From Jackrogersella multiformis (lineage: Eukaryota; Ascomycota; Sordariomycetes; Xylariales; Hypoxylaceae), in assembly GCA_902806575.1 (NCBI GenBank), contig CADCXD010000004.1:2356001-2420000 (forward strand): DNA of 64,000 nucleotides, given 5' to 3'. This document shows positions 46,138-59,005 of this stretch, in pieces (position 1 is the first letter of the stretch; each line of letters starts with the position of its first letter). Position numbers and translations under genes: made by a program. A model generated the notes under the pieces. That model saw only the letters and a program-made list of their open reading frames with translations, did no database searches and had not been told where the DNA came from.

Positions 46138-48009
46138 ATGCCTGTTCTCACTAGAAAGCGCAAGGCCGAACTCGAGGCTGTGATGGATGAGACGCAAATG
46201 CAGTCGCGAGCAGAAGCCGAAAAGGCTGCGCGAGAACCTCTATCCAAACGGCGGAAGCTTACTAACCCACTTAAGAGAATCGACCCGTTTCGTCCTCTCG
46301 TAAGTATCGTCGAGAATCATTACCCCCTAAACATTTTTGGTATTCTAAGAGTCTTTACTAACTAATTCATGATATTATAGTCGCCTCCACCTAAGACTAT
46401 AATGCGCCGATGCGGCCAGGTACGAAACTCCACGTTAAGGAAGATGACCCCTAAGCCGCAGAACCCGCTTCCAGTGGTCTTCTTTACCATGCCAGCGGCC
46501 AACCCAGCTCAACAGATCTCTTCTAAAAGCCGAAGCAGCAACGATGTTGACATGATAATAGCCACCAAATCTCTATTTGAGCATGTAGAGTAAGTCATCA
46601 TTTGAATTTCTACCGTTGTCTCATTTCCGGTTTACCTAATCCTCGTCTCTTCAATTCATAATCCACAACTCCTTAAAAGCAGGAAAAGAAGAGCGAAACC
46701 AAGTATATGAACATCCTTCTCTTTTAGTATAAAATATATATACATCAGTATATAGTTACTAACGATGCGGAATAGCAAATATGGCTCCAAGGCGCTCCCA
46801 CATTATGAGACTCTCGTAAGCTGGCTCGAAGAACATAAAAATGAATTCATGAAAGTTCGAGAGGAACAAACACATCAACGAGCCACGCCAACTCAATGGA
46901 CTCAAAACGCTCCCCGCACTGTCGGTCTCGTTGAACCTATCTTAGAAACAGCCGCTCGTCACCCAGCAGCGAGACCACGTGCCAACAGACCTGTAGTTCC
47001 TATAGCTAACGGTGGAATCTTCCGAAGAGTAGTTCGTAGTGCTCGTCACGCCGCTTCAAGCCTCCTTAGGCAAGCTGCCGCTGCTTTTGAGGGCCCCGTA
47101 GTAGAAGAACCGGCTCCCGTGCTGCAGGAGCATCAGGGGCATCAACAATACCAGCAGCAAACCGTAACCGAGGAAGCGGCAGCAGTTCCATATGAGGACA
47201 AAGACGAGGGTTTCATATCAAAAACAAAAGATGCAATCATAGCCAATGTCCAGTCTACCCGTGTCAGACCTGTCGCTCCTCCTCTAGACCCGCGCTTTTT
47301 CCACCCGAACGGTCAACTACAATCCATCTACAAGTATCTTACCGCGCAAATTCCCTTGCCCCGACAGTGGGTACAGTGGGCGATCAACAACAGCATCCCG
47401 AATGTTCCCGGACGCGGGGATATTCGAGACCCCGGAACCTATGTCGCAGAAGACACTTTCGACTACGACGCATTATACCAGGCAATCCACCGTGGTCGAT
47501 TTAGGACTGGCCGGATGGAGATCGATTATTTCTCTGACCATTGGCCTGGAGTCGAAGGAAAACGAGATACCATGATAGCAGACTTGGCGCTACATCCATT
47601 CAAGATCTCTCAAACCGAGCCGGAGCCCAGGGACAGAGTACTGGAGAAGTCCAGTGCGCCGTCACCAGAATCATTGCCAGAGCCATCTCATGAACAGCCT
47701 CTCGGGCCTTCACCCAGGATTATCCCTGTGTTGGCACCCATTCCCGAGTCAATCCCTGAGAGGGAAAGCCATAAGGTCTTCAACAGCATTGAGGAACTAG
47801 AGAGTCCTCTTAACATACTACCCCTAGCACAACGTGCGTCATCCTCCCAAACACTTAACACAACTGGAACGCAGTTAAGCACCGAAGAAGATGGTGGTCT
47901 TCGCTCTGCCTCCTCTATTCTCGACTCGGAAACGCCTACAAACCTAGCGGCACCAACAAATGCTGCAACCACTCGCACTCCCGCCTCATTTAGCCTTACT
48001 TACGATTGA
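46138..48009 (+). CDS. Hypothetical protein, 534 aa
   Basis: Exons 46138-46299, 46381-46589 and 46776-48009. The second joint (GA|C) gives FEHVDKYGSKALPHYETL; it uses a CTAAC branch site and AATAG acceptor, and the intron is 186 nt. A downstream ATG at 46765 is an alternative start for a 414-aa form. I do not recognise the protein. The N-terminus has two basic patches (TRKRKAELE and SKRRKLTNPLKR) suggesting nuclear import. The centre has a Gln-rich stretch (about 245-260) and a more ordered part (HPNGQLQSIYKYLTAQIPLP, then RQWVQWAINNSIPN). The C-terminal third is Pro/Ser/Glu-rich. It stands next to a degenerate, transposon-bearing region and may be lineage-specific. Confidence 0.6.
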
Positions 48010-49871
48010 GATAATATTGTAAAATATTTTATGAATCTAGATATGATTGTGCTTCGTACGCTGCATTATGCCTCGTTCCCCTCGGCCTGGAAAGAGTGTA
48101 AATTATGCGATGTTCGTATCGAATTATATAGTCAGCTGCTTATTAATTATCGAAGATATTACAACTTTCGGCACTAGGAAAGTCGGTTATACGCCCTCCC
48201 AACTCACCTACTTCAGTACCATACAATAAGTACCTAGAAGTGTATCCTATACAGTCAAACTCTTATGAATCCCTCCAGACTTAAAGGGAACCAGAAGATA
48301 CCCACACGAGAAATTATTCATAACATAGTTATAAAAAAAGCTTACTAGATCGGGGGCGCTTTGAAAGAGAGTCCCTGACCCACGACATTATAGGCCCCTA
48401 TTAGATTTATGGAGGAATATCGTGGGAAAGTATTCACAACCCTCAATTTCCACTTAACAGCTCTTCATATAGAGGGAATACTGGGGGGATACGCCATAAC
48501 ATGTCAGTTCTGTGCTACTCTGGAGAGCGAAATTCGAGACCATTGCAGCTTGAGGCTTCACCGAAAAGAAGAAGCTGAGCTTCTTAGCAGGAGACTAGAG
48601 AACATGATACCGACATCATCGGAGCGTGGCCGAGCCTTATACTGGACGGCAGAAAATGGAAAAAATCCCCAAAGGCTAAGGAACACCCGGCTCATAGGAA
48701 ATATAGACTTAGGTGATGATAATGGGGCAGTTTCTATGAACTTTTGGAAAACTCTTCTTACATGTTTTGATGCCACACCGGTACATATGTTTACATAATA
48801 TGGCCCAAAGTTCGGCTTAGGGGCATAAGTATTAGGCCAAAGTCTATGTTTATTATATGATGAGTCCTGTCAACCCCTATTTTAATTTGCGATTACTACG
48901 TCCTAAAGACGGAATTGTTCGTTGATTTTAGTAGTATAATCCAATAAAGGAGTCTTGCTATAAAAAATACAATAAAACATAAGAACAAGGCTAAACAGGT
49001 CCCTCGGGTCCCTCGGATTATAGTTACAAGACCCCTAACACCTGTCCCAGTTTCAGCCAAGGTGACAGCTATTTCGCATTAACATGAGTTCAAACAGAAA
49101 TCAATCCAAGGACCTTCACTACGTCCAGAACCTGGATCATCAATACCTGTACCCAATCCCCAGTACCTACCAACCGTGGAACGTACACCAGATCCTCCAC
49201 AGACAAATCAACAGTCATATCGTCAACAGTCATATTCTTACCCAACCTCGTCACAAGGCCTCACCGACCTTGTCAAAATAATCAACCAATTCAACCGCAA
49301 CCAGAACTGCAACGTATCGATACGTATATTACCTCCTTGTCAAACCAACATGCTCCCCTATATAACTTACTACTCTACTCCTTTGATCGGGTTGTTCATC
49401 ATCTCGTCTTTTTCTTTTTCCAAGTTGGGTATTACATATCCCCTAAGGTCTATTAGTCGTATTAACTCGCGATCTAAGTGAGGCCATAGAAAGGGGTAAA
49501 TTAAGTCAAACCCCCACCGTTCGAGATACAATTTTCCTCCGTTCGGTATACCTAGGCTGATAGAAATGCAATCCTGGCTGAGAAAGAGGGTATGACCCGA
49601 AGTAGTCTATATCACTTGACATCAGTCTTCGTCCCTTGGATCGGGTAGATGCATTTCGATTCCAAATTGATAAGGCGCCGAGTGGCGAAATGCCGTAGCT
49701 CTTCCACTACCTTGAATCAGAGAGGGGTGACTACAAAGGCTGCCGAGCATTACAGAAAACATACACCAGAAACTAAAGACAATTAATGGCGCGCGCCTTC
49801 AAATCTCACTCATAACTATACTAAGTTTTCGGTGATCATAATGACCAGAAGAGATCTTGCTTGAAGCGTGA
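48010..49871. other. Degenerate region
   Basis: Mostly non-coding. A 129-codon frame at 48409-48798 is listed separately. Around 49080-49320 two overlapping frames encode Gln/Pro/Tyr-rich sequence (for example NQQSYRQQSYSYPTSS), which looks like the frameshifted remains of a low-complexity or transposon gag-like protein; no start codon fits the better frame. Confidence 0.4.
48409..48798 (+). CDS. Doubtful small ORF or gene relic (129 aa)
   Basis: Open frame with ATG, no domain recognised and no similarity I can name. It has some Cys and charged residues (CQFCATLESEIRDHC; SERGRALYWTAENG) that look less random than most spacer frames. There is no clear leader or splice structure. It may be an exon remnant. 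Confidence 0.2.
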   Translation: MEEYRGKVFTTLNFHLTALHIEGILGGYAITCQFCATLESEIRDHCSLRLHRKEEAELLSRRLENMIPTSSERGRALYWTAENGKNPQRLRNTRLIGNIDLGDDNGAVSMNFWKTLLTCFDATPVHMFT

Positions 49872-50294
49872 AACGAGAACTTATTACTTAAAACAAAATG
49901 GGACCTACCGGCGACGCGTGCACCAAAAGAACTAAGTCTGGCACGATCTACCTTACACCGTCTTCTGGCAGAATGGATTATTAGGCATGGCGATTTTGCG
50001 GAATATCATAAACGATTCGGACACCCCGAACAAAGCATACCTTACCGGTGCAACAACGAATACATACCAGGACATTTTATTAAATGCGAATTTACAAAGG
50101 GGAAATCGCCCAAATCGGCGTCTCCGGGAGGCTTTTTAAAGCATTTTCTTAAATCTATTAGCTTTCGAGATTTCGAAAGTTTTATCCAAGACGCAACGCC
50201 CTATATAAAGCTAATTAGGTTAAGTAAGCTAAAAATAAAAGAAAAAACCGAAAATATCAGAAAACTTCGAAACCTTACCGGAGGTTGCTTATAA
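49872..50294 (+). mobile_element. C-terminal relic of a Tad-like LINE retrotransposon
   Basis: An open frame of 140 codons, without a start, encodes the end of a non-LTR retrotransposon polyprotein: LARSTLHRLLAEWIIRHGDFAEYHKRFGH, then a degenerate zinc-knuckle-like CNNEYIPGHFIKC, then a Lys-rich tail to the TAA at 50292-50294 (segments quoted in parts). The RHGDFAEYH-R-F-H and C-x-HF-x2-C pattern is typical of fungal Tad1-clade elements after the RNase H domain. Upstream reverse transcriptase is missing. The DNA after it is AT-rich, as in RIP-affected copies. Confidence 0.65.
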
Positions 50295-50968
50295 ACGAAC
50301 GATTATTTAATAAGTAACAAATAATATGGTTTAGGATAAATAAAAAGGCATTACCATGCCTTTTTATGCCTTTTTTTATATACCTTATAAACCGATTTTT
50401 CCTTTATTCTTTTAATATCGGTCCGCTAATTTCTCTTCTTCTTTCTTTCTTATGTCAGGCGGAACTCTAACTTTGCCTCTTTTAAGATATTCTAGACGTC
50501 CTTCGTACTATCAAGCGCGCTCGATATATATATTCTAAACCTAGATAACATGCGTCCTCCGGGCGTAAACGAACTTATCATGATCATACTTAAAACAAAT
50601 TCATATAATACAAACCCCTAAGAACTCGGACTTCGATTGGAATTCATTGATATAAGTCTTCAACTCATACGCGCGTAGCATCATAGTTACCCATCTTCCT
50701 CCCGTCTTATTGATTTAGTGTTATTAAGAAGTTGATTAGGTTAGGCCAGAGCGCTCCTGTATACAATGAATAAGTACATAAAAATAAAAATAAATTCAAC
50801 AGGTATCAACTAAAACGCATGCAGAAGTAGCATGCAACGCTAGATAGGCACATATGAAAAGAGAGCATCTGCCGAGTCTCTCTACCGTATAACGACGGGA
50901 ATATAAAAAGCAACAGTACTAATGATGGGCTGTTCCGTGGTAAAGGGTGATCATGAATGTTTCCGACC
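50295..50968. other. LINE tail and flotillin downstream region
   Basis: AT-rich remains of the LINE 3' end, including an inverted repeat at 50342-50365, followed by unique sequence downstream of flotillin. No gene seen. Confidence 0.5.
50342..50365. repeat. Perfect inverted repeat after the LINE relic
   Basis: AAAAAGGCAT and ATGCCTTTTT separated by TACC (10-base stem, 4-base loop). A second ATGCCTTTTTTT follows directly. It may be the tail repeat of the element. Confidence 0.7.
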
Positions 50969-53015
50969 TTACTTCTTCCCATTAACCTTGCCTTCACTGG
51001 TCTGGATTTGCTCTCGTCTAGCTACCTCGCTGCTCGGTAGTCTACCAAATTGCCACTCAGGTAGTGTTATACCCGTTTGGTCATGAATTGTAGACATGAG
51101 TGGAGGGAGAAGTTGGTACACCTAGGTAGAATCTTGTGTTAACCCCTAGTTGTACCCTATAATTGGTAGGATTGGACGAATTAAGCCGATACGGGGCGTT
51201 CAATAGGGTATGAACTTACATTTCTAAGGGTCGCAGCTGTATCAGTACCTTGGCCGCCAGCTCCAGACGATCCAGCCTCAGAGCCCGTATTCCAAACGCT
51301 GATCTTAGGTTGCATTCCGTTGACAGCAGCAGCGTTGGCCTTTGCGAGTTCGACGTATGTGCCCTTTTCGATCATCACTGTAGGGGTAATAGTTAGCAAT
51401 TTGTCCTTCATTTACCTAGGGGGTTAGGGGGTATAATAGGGGTAAAAGCTCCCATTTGGGCATGTGGGGTCTTAACTCCTAACACACTCGAAAGGGAGGG
51501 GAACAGCTTAAGAAATGACTTACTATACTGCAGGAGGCCAGAAGGACCGCCAAATGCTTCACTCAATTTGGCGTAAGCATTAGCCATAGCAACCATACCC
51601 TCGGCCTCTTTCAGCTGCTTCTGTAGATTAGCCTCAGCGTTCCTGATCGTCGCATTGCTCCAGGCCTCGGCATCCATCTTCGTCTTGTAAGCTGCCGCGT
51701 CGGTGTTCTTGGTGGTTCTGTTGTAATCGGCGGCGGCCTGCGTCTCGGTATCGACCTTGGTCTTGTAGGCGGCAGCGTCCGTCAGTTTAGTCGATTTTTC
51801 GAAGTTGGCGCGTGCGTCGGCTTCTATCTCATACGCCTTCGCATCGGCGGCTTGCTGTTTGCTTTCGCGAGCGATAGAAGCCTTGACGACGTCTATGGCA
51901 CGCAGGCGTTCAAGCTCTGCCGCCGCGCGTTTGACTTGGACTTCCTTCTTCAGATCTTCGTCCCGCGCCTCGGTTGCGCGCGTCGCTGAGATGCGCGCAA
52001 TCTCGACATCCCGATTAAGGACTGTCTTCTGAGTCGCAAGATTGGCCTCCGCAGCTGCGCGCTCGACGTCGCGATCTGTCTTCTGAACGGCAGTCTCGGC
52101 GTTACTTTGGGGAAAAGGGGTTAGTTTTAAGGGGCTAGGGGACTGATATATGGCGATGGCTAGGTCGATGAATACCTAAGGGGGGAGGACCTACATTTTT
52201 GCGATTGATCGTTCCTGTTGACCATGTCTATCTGCTTCGCCGACGTTTCCGCGAAGCTGTGCGTCTGCGACATCGATGCGAGCTTGGTTCGTAGCGCCCT
52301 CGTGAGCCTTCTGGGAGAGTGACTGGAAGTAGGTGGAGCCCACTGCATCCTTAAGTTCTTTAACATTGGCGTTATAGATCTTGAGGCCGAACTGGTCGAG
52401 CTCGCCGTGGATGTTGCGGAAGATGCGACGCTTGAATTCTTCGCGCTCTGTGAAGATTTCCTCCATAGTCATGCTAGAAACCAGCACACGAGTCTCGCCC
52501 TCAATGATACCCTTCACGATGTTTTCGAGGTATTGAGAACCCTTATTCTGTGAGGTGGACTCAGCCAACAACATGGCATATTTCATCAAAGAATCTCCAC
52601 GATCCTCATCATGGATGTGGTCATGCACAGAGTTTCCCGCTTGAGGATCCGGCTTAGCCCTAGGGCCAATTGAATTGGCTCCTCTATTATTAAGATCTCT
52701 ATTGTCAAGTTATTATTTTATGTGCCATCATATCGCCAAGAACGGACAACACATACGGTCCGATGGTGAATACAACAGGAAGAAGGAACTGGAGTTTCTC
52801 CTTTGTCATTGCTACGCAAGTAAATTAGACAGATTCAACTATAGTTGGCAGCCAACAGTACCTTGAAGGTTCATAGCGTAATCATGAGGCTGAGCCGAGA
52901 AGCGTGTGCACCTTTGGAAGGGCAAGACCCATGCGGCTTTGGTAATTCGCACATTCTTAATGTTCATGCCAGTGATGGCAAGATACTCATCGGGGGCAGC
53001 GATTTTGTAAGACAT
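50969..53015 (-). CDS. Flotillin (SPFH/band 7 membrane scaffold)
   Basis: Six exons, 53015-52862, 52811-52757, 52659-52195, 52104-51524, 51377-51220 and 51121-50969, give 521 aa; every joint restores flotillin sequence, e.g. NLQ-A-MTKEKLQF, SIAK-I-NAETAVQKT and TLRN|VYQLLPPLMS. The N-terminal SPFH domain starts MSYKIAAPDEYLAITGMNI. A long Ala/Glu/Lys-rich coiled coil (about 225-380) follows, then AEGMVAMANAYAKLSEAFGG and PKISVWNTG, and the C-terminal STIHDQTGITLPEWQFG. Fungal flotillin (Aspergillus FloA) forms plasma-membrane microdomains behind the growing hyphal tip. The last intron ends in a copy of the CCTAGG repeat. Confidence 0.92.
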
Positions 53016-55518
53016 GGTGATAGTGTTTCTACCAAGTCGAATTTATTAAGTAGTAGAGAGAGGATGGTAGACCCGGCTTATGTCTTTGTAGACTCAGGGG
53101 TTAGATGATAGAAAAGGGGGGAAGCTAGAAAGGGTGACAACAGGTCAGACAGATATACTACCTGGTAGATACCTAGGTATATATATATAGAAAATATATG
53201 TAATAGTAATTTGTTATTTGTATATCAGAGGAATCACGGGAAAATGGAAGTGATACAAGAGAAAGGGTTGTGCTGTTTTAAATATGAGGCGTCAACGGTC
53301 ACCAAGAGGGAGGCTGAAGTTCGTTGCCCCACGGACTTATCATCAAGGTTAGAACTAGAATTACCTGACCCTAGGTAGGTACTAAGAGACACGAAGATGC
53401 TTATGATTAGTTGAAGTTAGCGAGAAGTGGTAACTACCTAACCTACCTAGGGTATGTTCCTGTTATACTTAATCGTGATTAGGAAGTGTTTGATCTCGAC
53501 ACTGCCTCGAGGTACCAACCTGGCTGCCTGGGTACATATGACATATGATACCTATGCCTTAGTTACCCTAGGTAGGTAGGTATGTAGGTAAGGTACCTAA
53601 TTGATAATTCGTTAAAAGATCTAGTGAGTCGATAATCTTCTAATCTTATGCTCAATCTCCTGACCGAGGGGAGGAGTCAACAAGAGCCTCGTGCGAGGCA
53701 TACTACAATGTTACCCTACCTACCTAGTGTAGGTATGTATGTACTAGGAAGAGGATTTAATTGTTAATAAGATTGGATCTAGGAGTTCCAAGGTTACATA
53801 TACATATTAATCGGGCGAGGCAGTGTCATTCTTTAGATGTGTCAGGAGGTCAAAGAGTTTATTTCAGGGTTCGATTTATGATCCGACGTGTTACCTGCTA
53901 AGTGGACTCATTACACTGTATCATTTAACTCATTGGGCTTGATTGGGGTTTTAGTTTTAGTATTCTGGAAGCTTTCCTAAACTTCCCTAGGGCTGTAGGA
54001 AGTTCGCTATAGCCACCCGCTGGACCCACTTAAGAACCCACTAAGCTGAATCTCAGCTCTCGATCTGTGGGACTTCCAAGCCCTTGGTTCCAAGGTTCCC
54101 AGTACCTCGCTGCTGGGTAGGTAGGTGCCCTAGGTAGGCACCTAAGCACTTAAGCATGTGGGGAATTTAGTGCTACATCCATAGTACCTACCAGTACCAA
54201 GACCTAAGATAGATCCCTAGAACCCTGTGCTTTCTAAATCGCCTCCATCTTTCATTCCTTTCATTCCCATCTATCAAAATAACCAATATAGCAAACACGT
54301 GTTAGATTTATATTTCCCCATGACTAACATCGGCTATGTAGTCGTAAACGTGGCTTTTTAGACACGTTGAAGGATGCAGGTGGCGATTTAATACTGATAT
54401 CTCCCCCATCCTTTTGCGTCATCGCCGCCGCTTGTCTTCTACATACCTAGGTCCCTAAGGTCCTAGGCACTCGTCTGTCGGCGCCGGTCAATCCCGAGCT
54501 TTGCATACAAAATGCGTGGCACTTATGCAAGCGGGAGAGATTCCAAAAGTTCCCAGCAATTTAATTCCTCCAGAGCCCATAGTCCTACGGTTCCCCCGCA
54601 TATCTCTGTCGTGATGATAAAGAAACAGGACTCATGCATGAATTTTAATATACCTACCTACCTAGGAGGTACATAACATTGTCACATGAAGCCTCCAAAT
54701 TCTGATTGTCCAATGAAAAAATAACGCACCGTCGGGACCTTTACAGTCTCTGGGAAAAGGATTCCAATTGGCCATACAAATCGCTATGTATACCGCAATG
54801 GGTTCCTCGGTCAAAGCCAAAGTCAAGATTGTCCGGCTACCTGAGATGCTATAGCGTCTTGGCTTAAACCCCTCTCTAACTTTTGACATCTTCGTATAGT
54901 CTTGGCCTTGGCTTAGGCGGATACAAGGCTGATTCACACCTTAGAACCTGATATGGATACCGACGATCACGGCTGGTGCGCACCATGATACCATCTCCTG
55001 ACATTGTAGGGCGTAGCATTGGGTCCCTAGTCTCGTACAGGCCTGTAATCAAGATCTAGCTTATTCTTCTACATCTGAACTCCGAATCCCTACGGTGGTT
55101 GAGCTGTGGCTCATTTTCCCTTCCTTCGCTACCTAATACACGTGGTTACATACCTTGGTACCATACGTGCGCCGTATTAGTGACGGCGAAGCAATCATCA
55201 GACCTACCTTATTCCAGACTAGGCGCCTAGGAGATTGACCTTTAATATTATTACCTACTTTTAACTTCAATCGTTCATCGCGAAAGGATCCTATTAGTTT
55301 TACCTATTTGAGCCTTCAAAACACCCCGTATTTGTCTAGCGTCACCACTAGGTCTACCTACGGGATGTATACGCTACATCTGAACTGAGCTGAACTGTCC
55401 CTTTTTACATACATCTAAATCGGCATAATTAGGCATCTATAGCTGCAACTTTCTCTAACCCCGGTGGCGACTAGAACCACCTCCTCCCTTAAAACTTCTA
55501 CGAAACCTTGTCGTGAAG
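53016..55518. other. Divergent spacer, 2.5 kb
   Basis: Between flotillin (leftward) and the 299-aa gene (rightward). No gene supported. Contains many CCTAGG/TACCTACC repeats (53170-53179 perfect; partial near 53445, 53570, 53715, 54115 and 54655). Confidence 0.5.
53170..53179. repeat. TACCTAGGTA palindrome
   Basis: Perfect copy followed by an (AT)n tract, about 155 bases upstream of the flotillin start codon. Confidence 0.75.
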
Positions 55519-56418
55519 ATGGATGGGAAAACGCCTCTAGAGGAACCTCCTCCTTATTCCGCGCTTCCAGCCAATACTTCCATCTCGAATGAATTCCAGT
55601 TGAATTCATTAACTTATTACCTACAACATCATGTCGCGTCCCTCCCAGATCGCATCCGGACAACTCAGCAAGCGCGAAAGGCCGAACAAACACTTAGCGA
55701 TGCGTTTCTGCTAGACCATATCGTCCCTATCGTCGAGGAGTTCTTGGCTGATATAGGGGCTAGGCATAGTCCCGTTCCGTTAGCCACCCTTACTTTAGTC
55801 CCAGACGCCGCGGTGCCCAAGAATGCCGTGCTTAGTGGTTTGGAAGACATGAAGCGCCGCGGGGAGCTCTGTCGCGTATCTCGGATCTCTCTAGATAACT
55901 CCACCAAGGACTCAAAGTCCAACTCCGCCATATCCAAGTCTCAATGTGTGAGCGAAGATCCAAGCTGGGCCTCGGGGAGGGAATTTGATGGCTGGGGACG
56001 ATTTGGCCAGACGGATTCCCCTGCGGATGACATCAGCGAAAGAAGTAAGATGCTCTGGTGGCGTGACGAGGAGATGGCGTATCGCTTGGCCAACTATTTG
56101 CAGCCGAAACAGGAGAAGAAGAAGGCGAGTGTGGAACGCATATCGGTGGTTCAGGATGTGGTGGAGCAAAGGATACCACCGAAGAAACAGACGAAAGGCT
56201 GGCTCTGGGGAAGACGCTCAAGCAGCCAAAAGTCGCCGGAGTCCACAGCACCGCCCGCAAGGGTTGAGGTTGCAGGAGATAAGCCACAGCAAGAACAGCA
56301 GGGGGCTGAAATGATTGTCACCGTGCAAGAAGTCGCATTTCGCCAGGAAAACGACCTCGGAATCTGGGAGAGTGTTCGTGGATGGGGCATTATCGTGGCT
56401 GTAAAGGTCAGAACTTGA
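55519..56418 (+). CDS. Conserved fungal protein of unknown function, 299 aa
   Basis: Single exon from the ATG at 55519 (MDGKTPLEEPPPYSALP). A central conserved part (about 28-115) begins NSLTYYLQHHVASLPDRIR and is helical; then an acidic/Ser-rich loop and a second conserved block KMLWWRDEEMAYRLANYLQP (about 175-195). The C-terminus ends in a compact motif, EVAFRQENDLGIWESVRGWG followed by IIVAVKVR. I recall similar proteins across Pezizomycotina but no assigned function. A PPPY motif near the N-terminus could bind a WW domain. No signal peptide or membrane segment. It is the last gene before the AT-rich block. Confidence 0.75.
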   Translation: MDGKTPLEEPPPYSALPANTSISNEFQLNSLTYYLQHHVASLPDRIRTTQQARKAEQTLSDAFLLDHIVPIVEEFLADIGARHSPVPLATLTLVPDAAVPKNAVLSGLEDMKRRGELCRVSRISLDNSTKDSKSNSAISKSQCVSEDPSWASGREFDGWGRFGQTDSPADDISERSKMLWWRDEEMAYRLANYLQPKQEKKKASVERISVVQDVVEQRIPPKKQTKGWLWGRRSSSQKSPESTAPPARVEVAGDKPQQEQQGAEMIVTVQEVAFRQENDLGIWESVRGWGIIVAVKVRT

Positions 56419-56960
56419 CGATGCTATCTTACCGTCTTGATGGGCACGCGAGGGCTTGTTATTTGGCGTTTCCCCGCCTTATATGATGCAAATATATGCA
56501 GTTAAATTCCCCATCTATATCATATCTGTAGCATATTGAAGTGAATAGGGGTAGTATAAACACATTAGAACATCATCGTTGAAGTTTTCTTCGGATATCT
56601 TATTGATTAACAATCTAAGAAAAACGTGAAAGCTTCACGTCTCCTAGATGCTAGGGTGTTGTTCCTACATGTCATGTGGTAATGAACACTATTAGCTTCT
56701 ACTCCAAATTTCAGCGTGGGAATTTAGGAGTATATTCACACCGATCATTTAGGAGGAGGCCATACTAAGCGAACAAGGCGTATTTGCTGTTCATGTCATA
56801 CATGTTGATGATTGTTACACAGTTCCTTTCCTCTTCATTAGAAACCAATATCGTAACAATGTCACCGTGCCTCTAGATCCTGGAGACCCTAGTCATGCTG
56901 CATGATACGTCTTACATCTATGGCAAGGCAGTTGTCATACGGATAAGCTCCACGAAACAG
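56419..56960. other. Spacer before the AT-rich block
   Basis: Ordinary base composition, no gene seen. Composition changes sharply to AT-rich at about 56960-57000. Confidence 0.5.
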
Positions 56961-58914
56961 AGTATGATCAATATATACATGCAAATTAATAAATACAAGA
57001 TATATTAGAACTTATAAAATAAAGTTATTAAATGAAGTTAATTAAAAAACTTAATTAATATATATAAGATTAAATTAATAAGATTAAAAAAGCGTTAACG
57101 ACGTTTAAAGAAATATTTAAATTATATATATATAAATTATTACGCTTCGTTTTATAAGAAAAAATAAAAGGTAAAAACCTTAAAATTATAAAGAATTATT
57201 ATTTAAATTTAAACTATAATTTTAAACTTTATTATTTTTATTATAAATTATTTTATTTTATTTTAAAAAGACCTTATTTTAAAAAATACGTGCCTTTTAA
57301 AAAAAAGTTAATCTTTTTATTAAATTACTTTATTTTAATTATTTATAAATAATTAACTTATTTAAAAAAGTTTTTTATGAAAATATATTATATTAATATT
57401 ACTTTTTAAAATTATTATTACGTACGTTATTATAATTATAAAGGAAATTTTATACTTTATTATTTTATAAATATTTAAGCTAAACATTTATATTTTAACT
57501 TTATTATTTATTAATTTATAAAACCTTAAATTACTTTTCTCGTTAAATAACGAATAAATTTTCGAATTTTTAATAATACTTTTTTTATAAAACTTTAAAG
57601 TTAAAAATAAACTTAAAAAAAATCGCCGTTTATAAGAATTTATTAAAATTAAATAACGTTTCGATACGTAATTTTTTATTAAAACATTTAAAATAAAAAA
57701 TATATCTCTTTAAAACCTTTTTTATATTTTAGGATTACCTTAATTTAATAATAATAATATCGTGATTTTTTATAACTTTTAAAATTATAAAATAATTATA
57801 CGAAACGTTTTAAATATTAATAATATCGGAATTAATTTTAATAACCTTTTTATATAATTTATTAAACTTTATTAATAATTATATAATAATTATTATATTA
57901 TTTAAATGTTTATTATTATTGTTATAATTAATTAAATTATTAACGAAAATAAAATCTGAAATTAATATAATATAATTTAAATAATTTATAATATAATAAT
58001 TTAACTTAATTAAACCGATATAATATTAATAAATAAATAAATAATTTATTTTAAATAATAAATTTAAAATATAATTACTTAATATATATAAAATAATTAA
58101 ATTTAATGAAAAATTATTAATAAACTTAAAAAAATGGTTAATTATTATTAATAAATCCTTTAAACTTTTTATTAAAATATTAAAAAATAAAAAAATCTTT
58201 AATAAAAAATGATAAATTAAACTTATATTAAAGAATTTTAAATTAATAATCTTTTTATAAGAAAATATATAAACCTTATATATATTAACGTAAAAACTTA
58301 TTATTAATTTAATAACTTAAAAACTTATATTTAAACCGTTTTTAATAAATTTAATATTTAATGAATCTTTAATAAATTAATTAATATTAACTTTATTTTA
58401 AAAAATATTAAAAAATATATTACATTAAAAATATCAATTAAATTAATTTTTTTTATAAACTTAAGTTAAAAAAATAATTAAAAAGGCTTAAATATAATTT
58501 TTTTTTATTAAAGTTAACCTTTTTATATTTAAAGATAATAAAGAAAAAATTTCCTTTAAAAAAACCGCCGGAATATTTAATAATAACTTAAGATAACTTT
58601 AATTTTTTTAAAGTTTTAAATAATTAATTTTAAAATTTTAAATTATTTAAAAACTTTTTTAAAAAATTACTTTAAAATAATCTCACGCTTTTAAATAACG
58701 ATAAAAATCTTTTATTTTAAAATAATAATAATTAATTTATCCTTTTTACGTTATAATTATCGTTAATTTAATATAATTTAATAAATTTACCGTTTATAAT
58801 AATAAAAATTACTTAAAGTTTTAAATTTAATAAATAAAAATAAAAATATATTTAAAAACGTATATAAAAAATTTTCTTAAAGATTTTTATCGTATTAATT
58901 AAATTAAATCGTTT

Positions 58915-59005
58915 ATAAAGAGCCATAGCTACATGGTTTGTGGTTAAGGTAATGGCTTGTGCTTTATACTTACTAGTTATTCTTCAAGATATTAACTCTA
59001 CTTTC
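58915..59005. other. Less mutated island inside the AT-rich block
   Basis: Sequence of ordinary composition (starting AGCCATAGCTACATGG) between two AT-rich stretches. It could mark the junction between two mutated elements. Confidence 0.4.

Noticed and set aside
46683..46702. A 20-nt microexon in the 534-aa gene
   Set aside because: It would put the next exon out of frame; a single 186-nt intron joins the frame directly.
53865..53895. Possible tRNA B-box (GGGTTCGATTTATG)
   Set aside because: No matching A-box or cloverleaf could be built around it.
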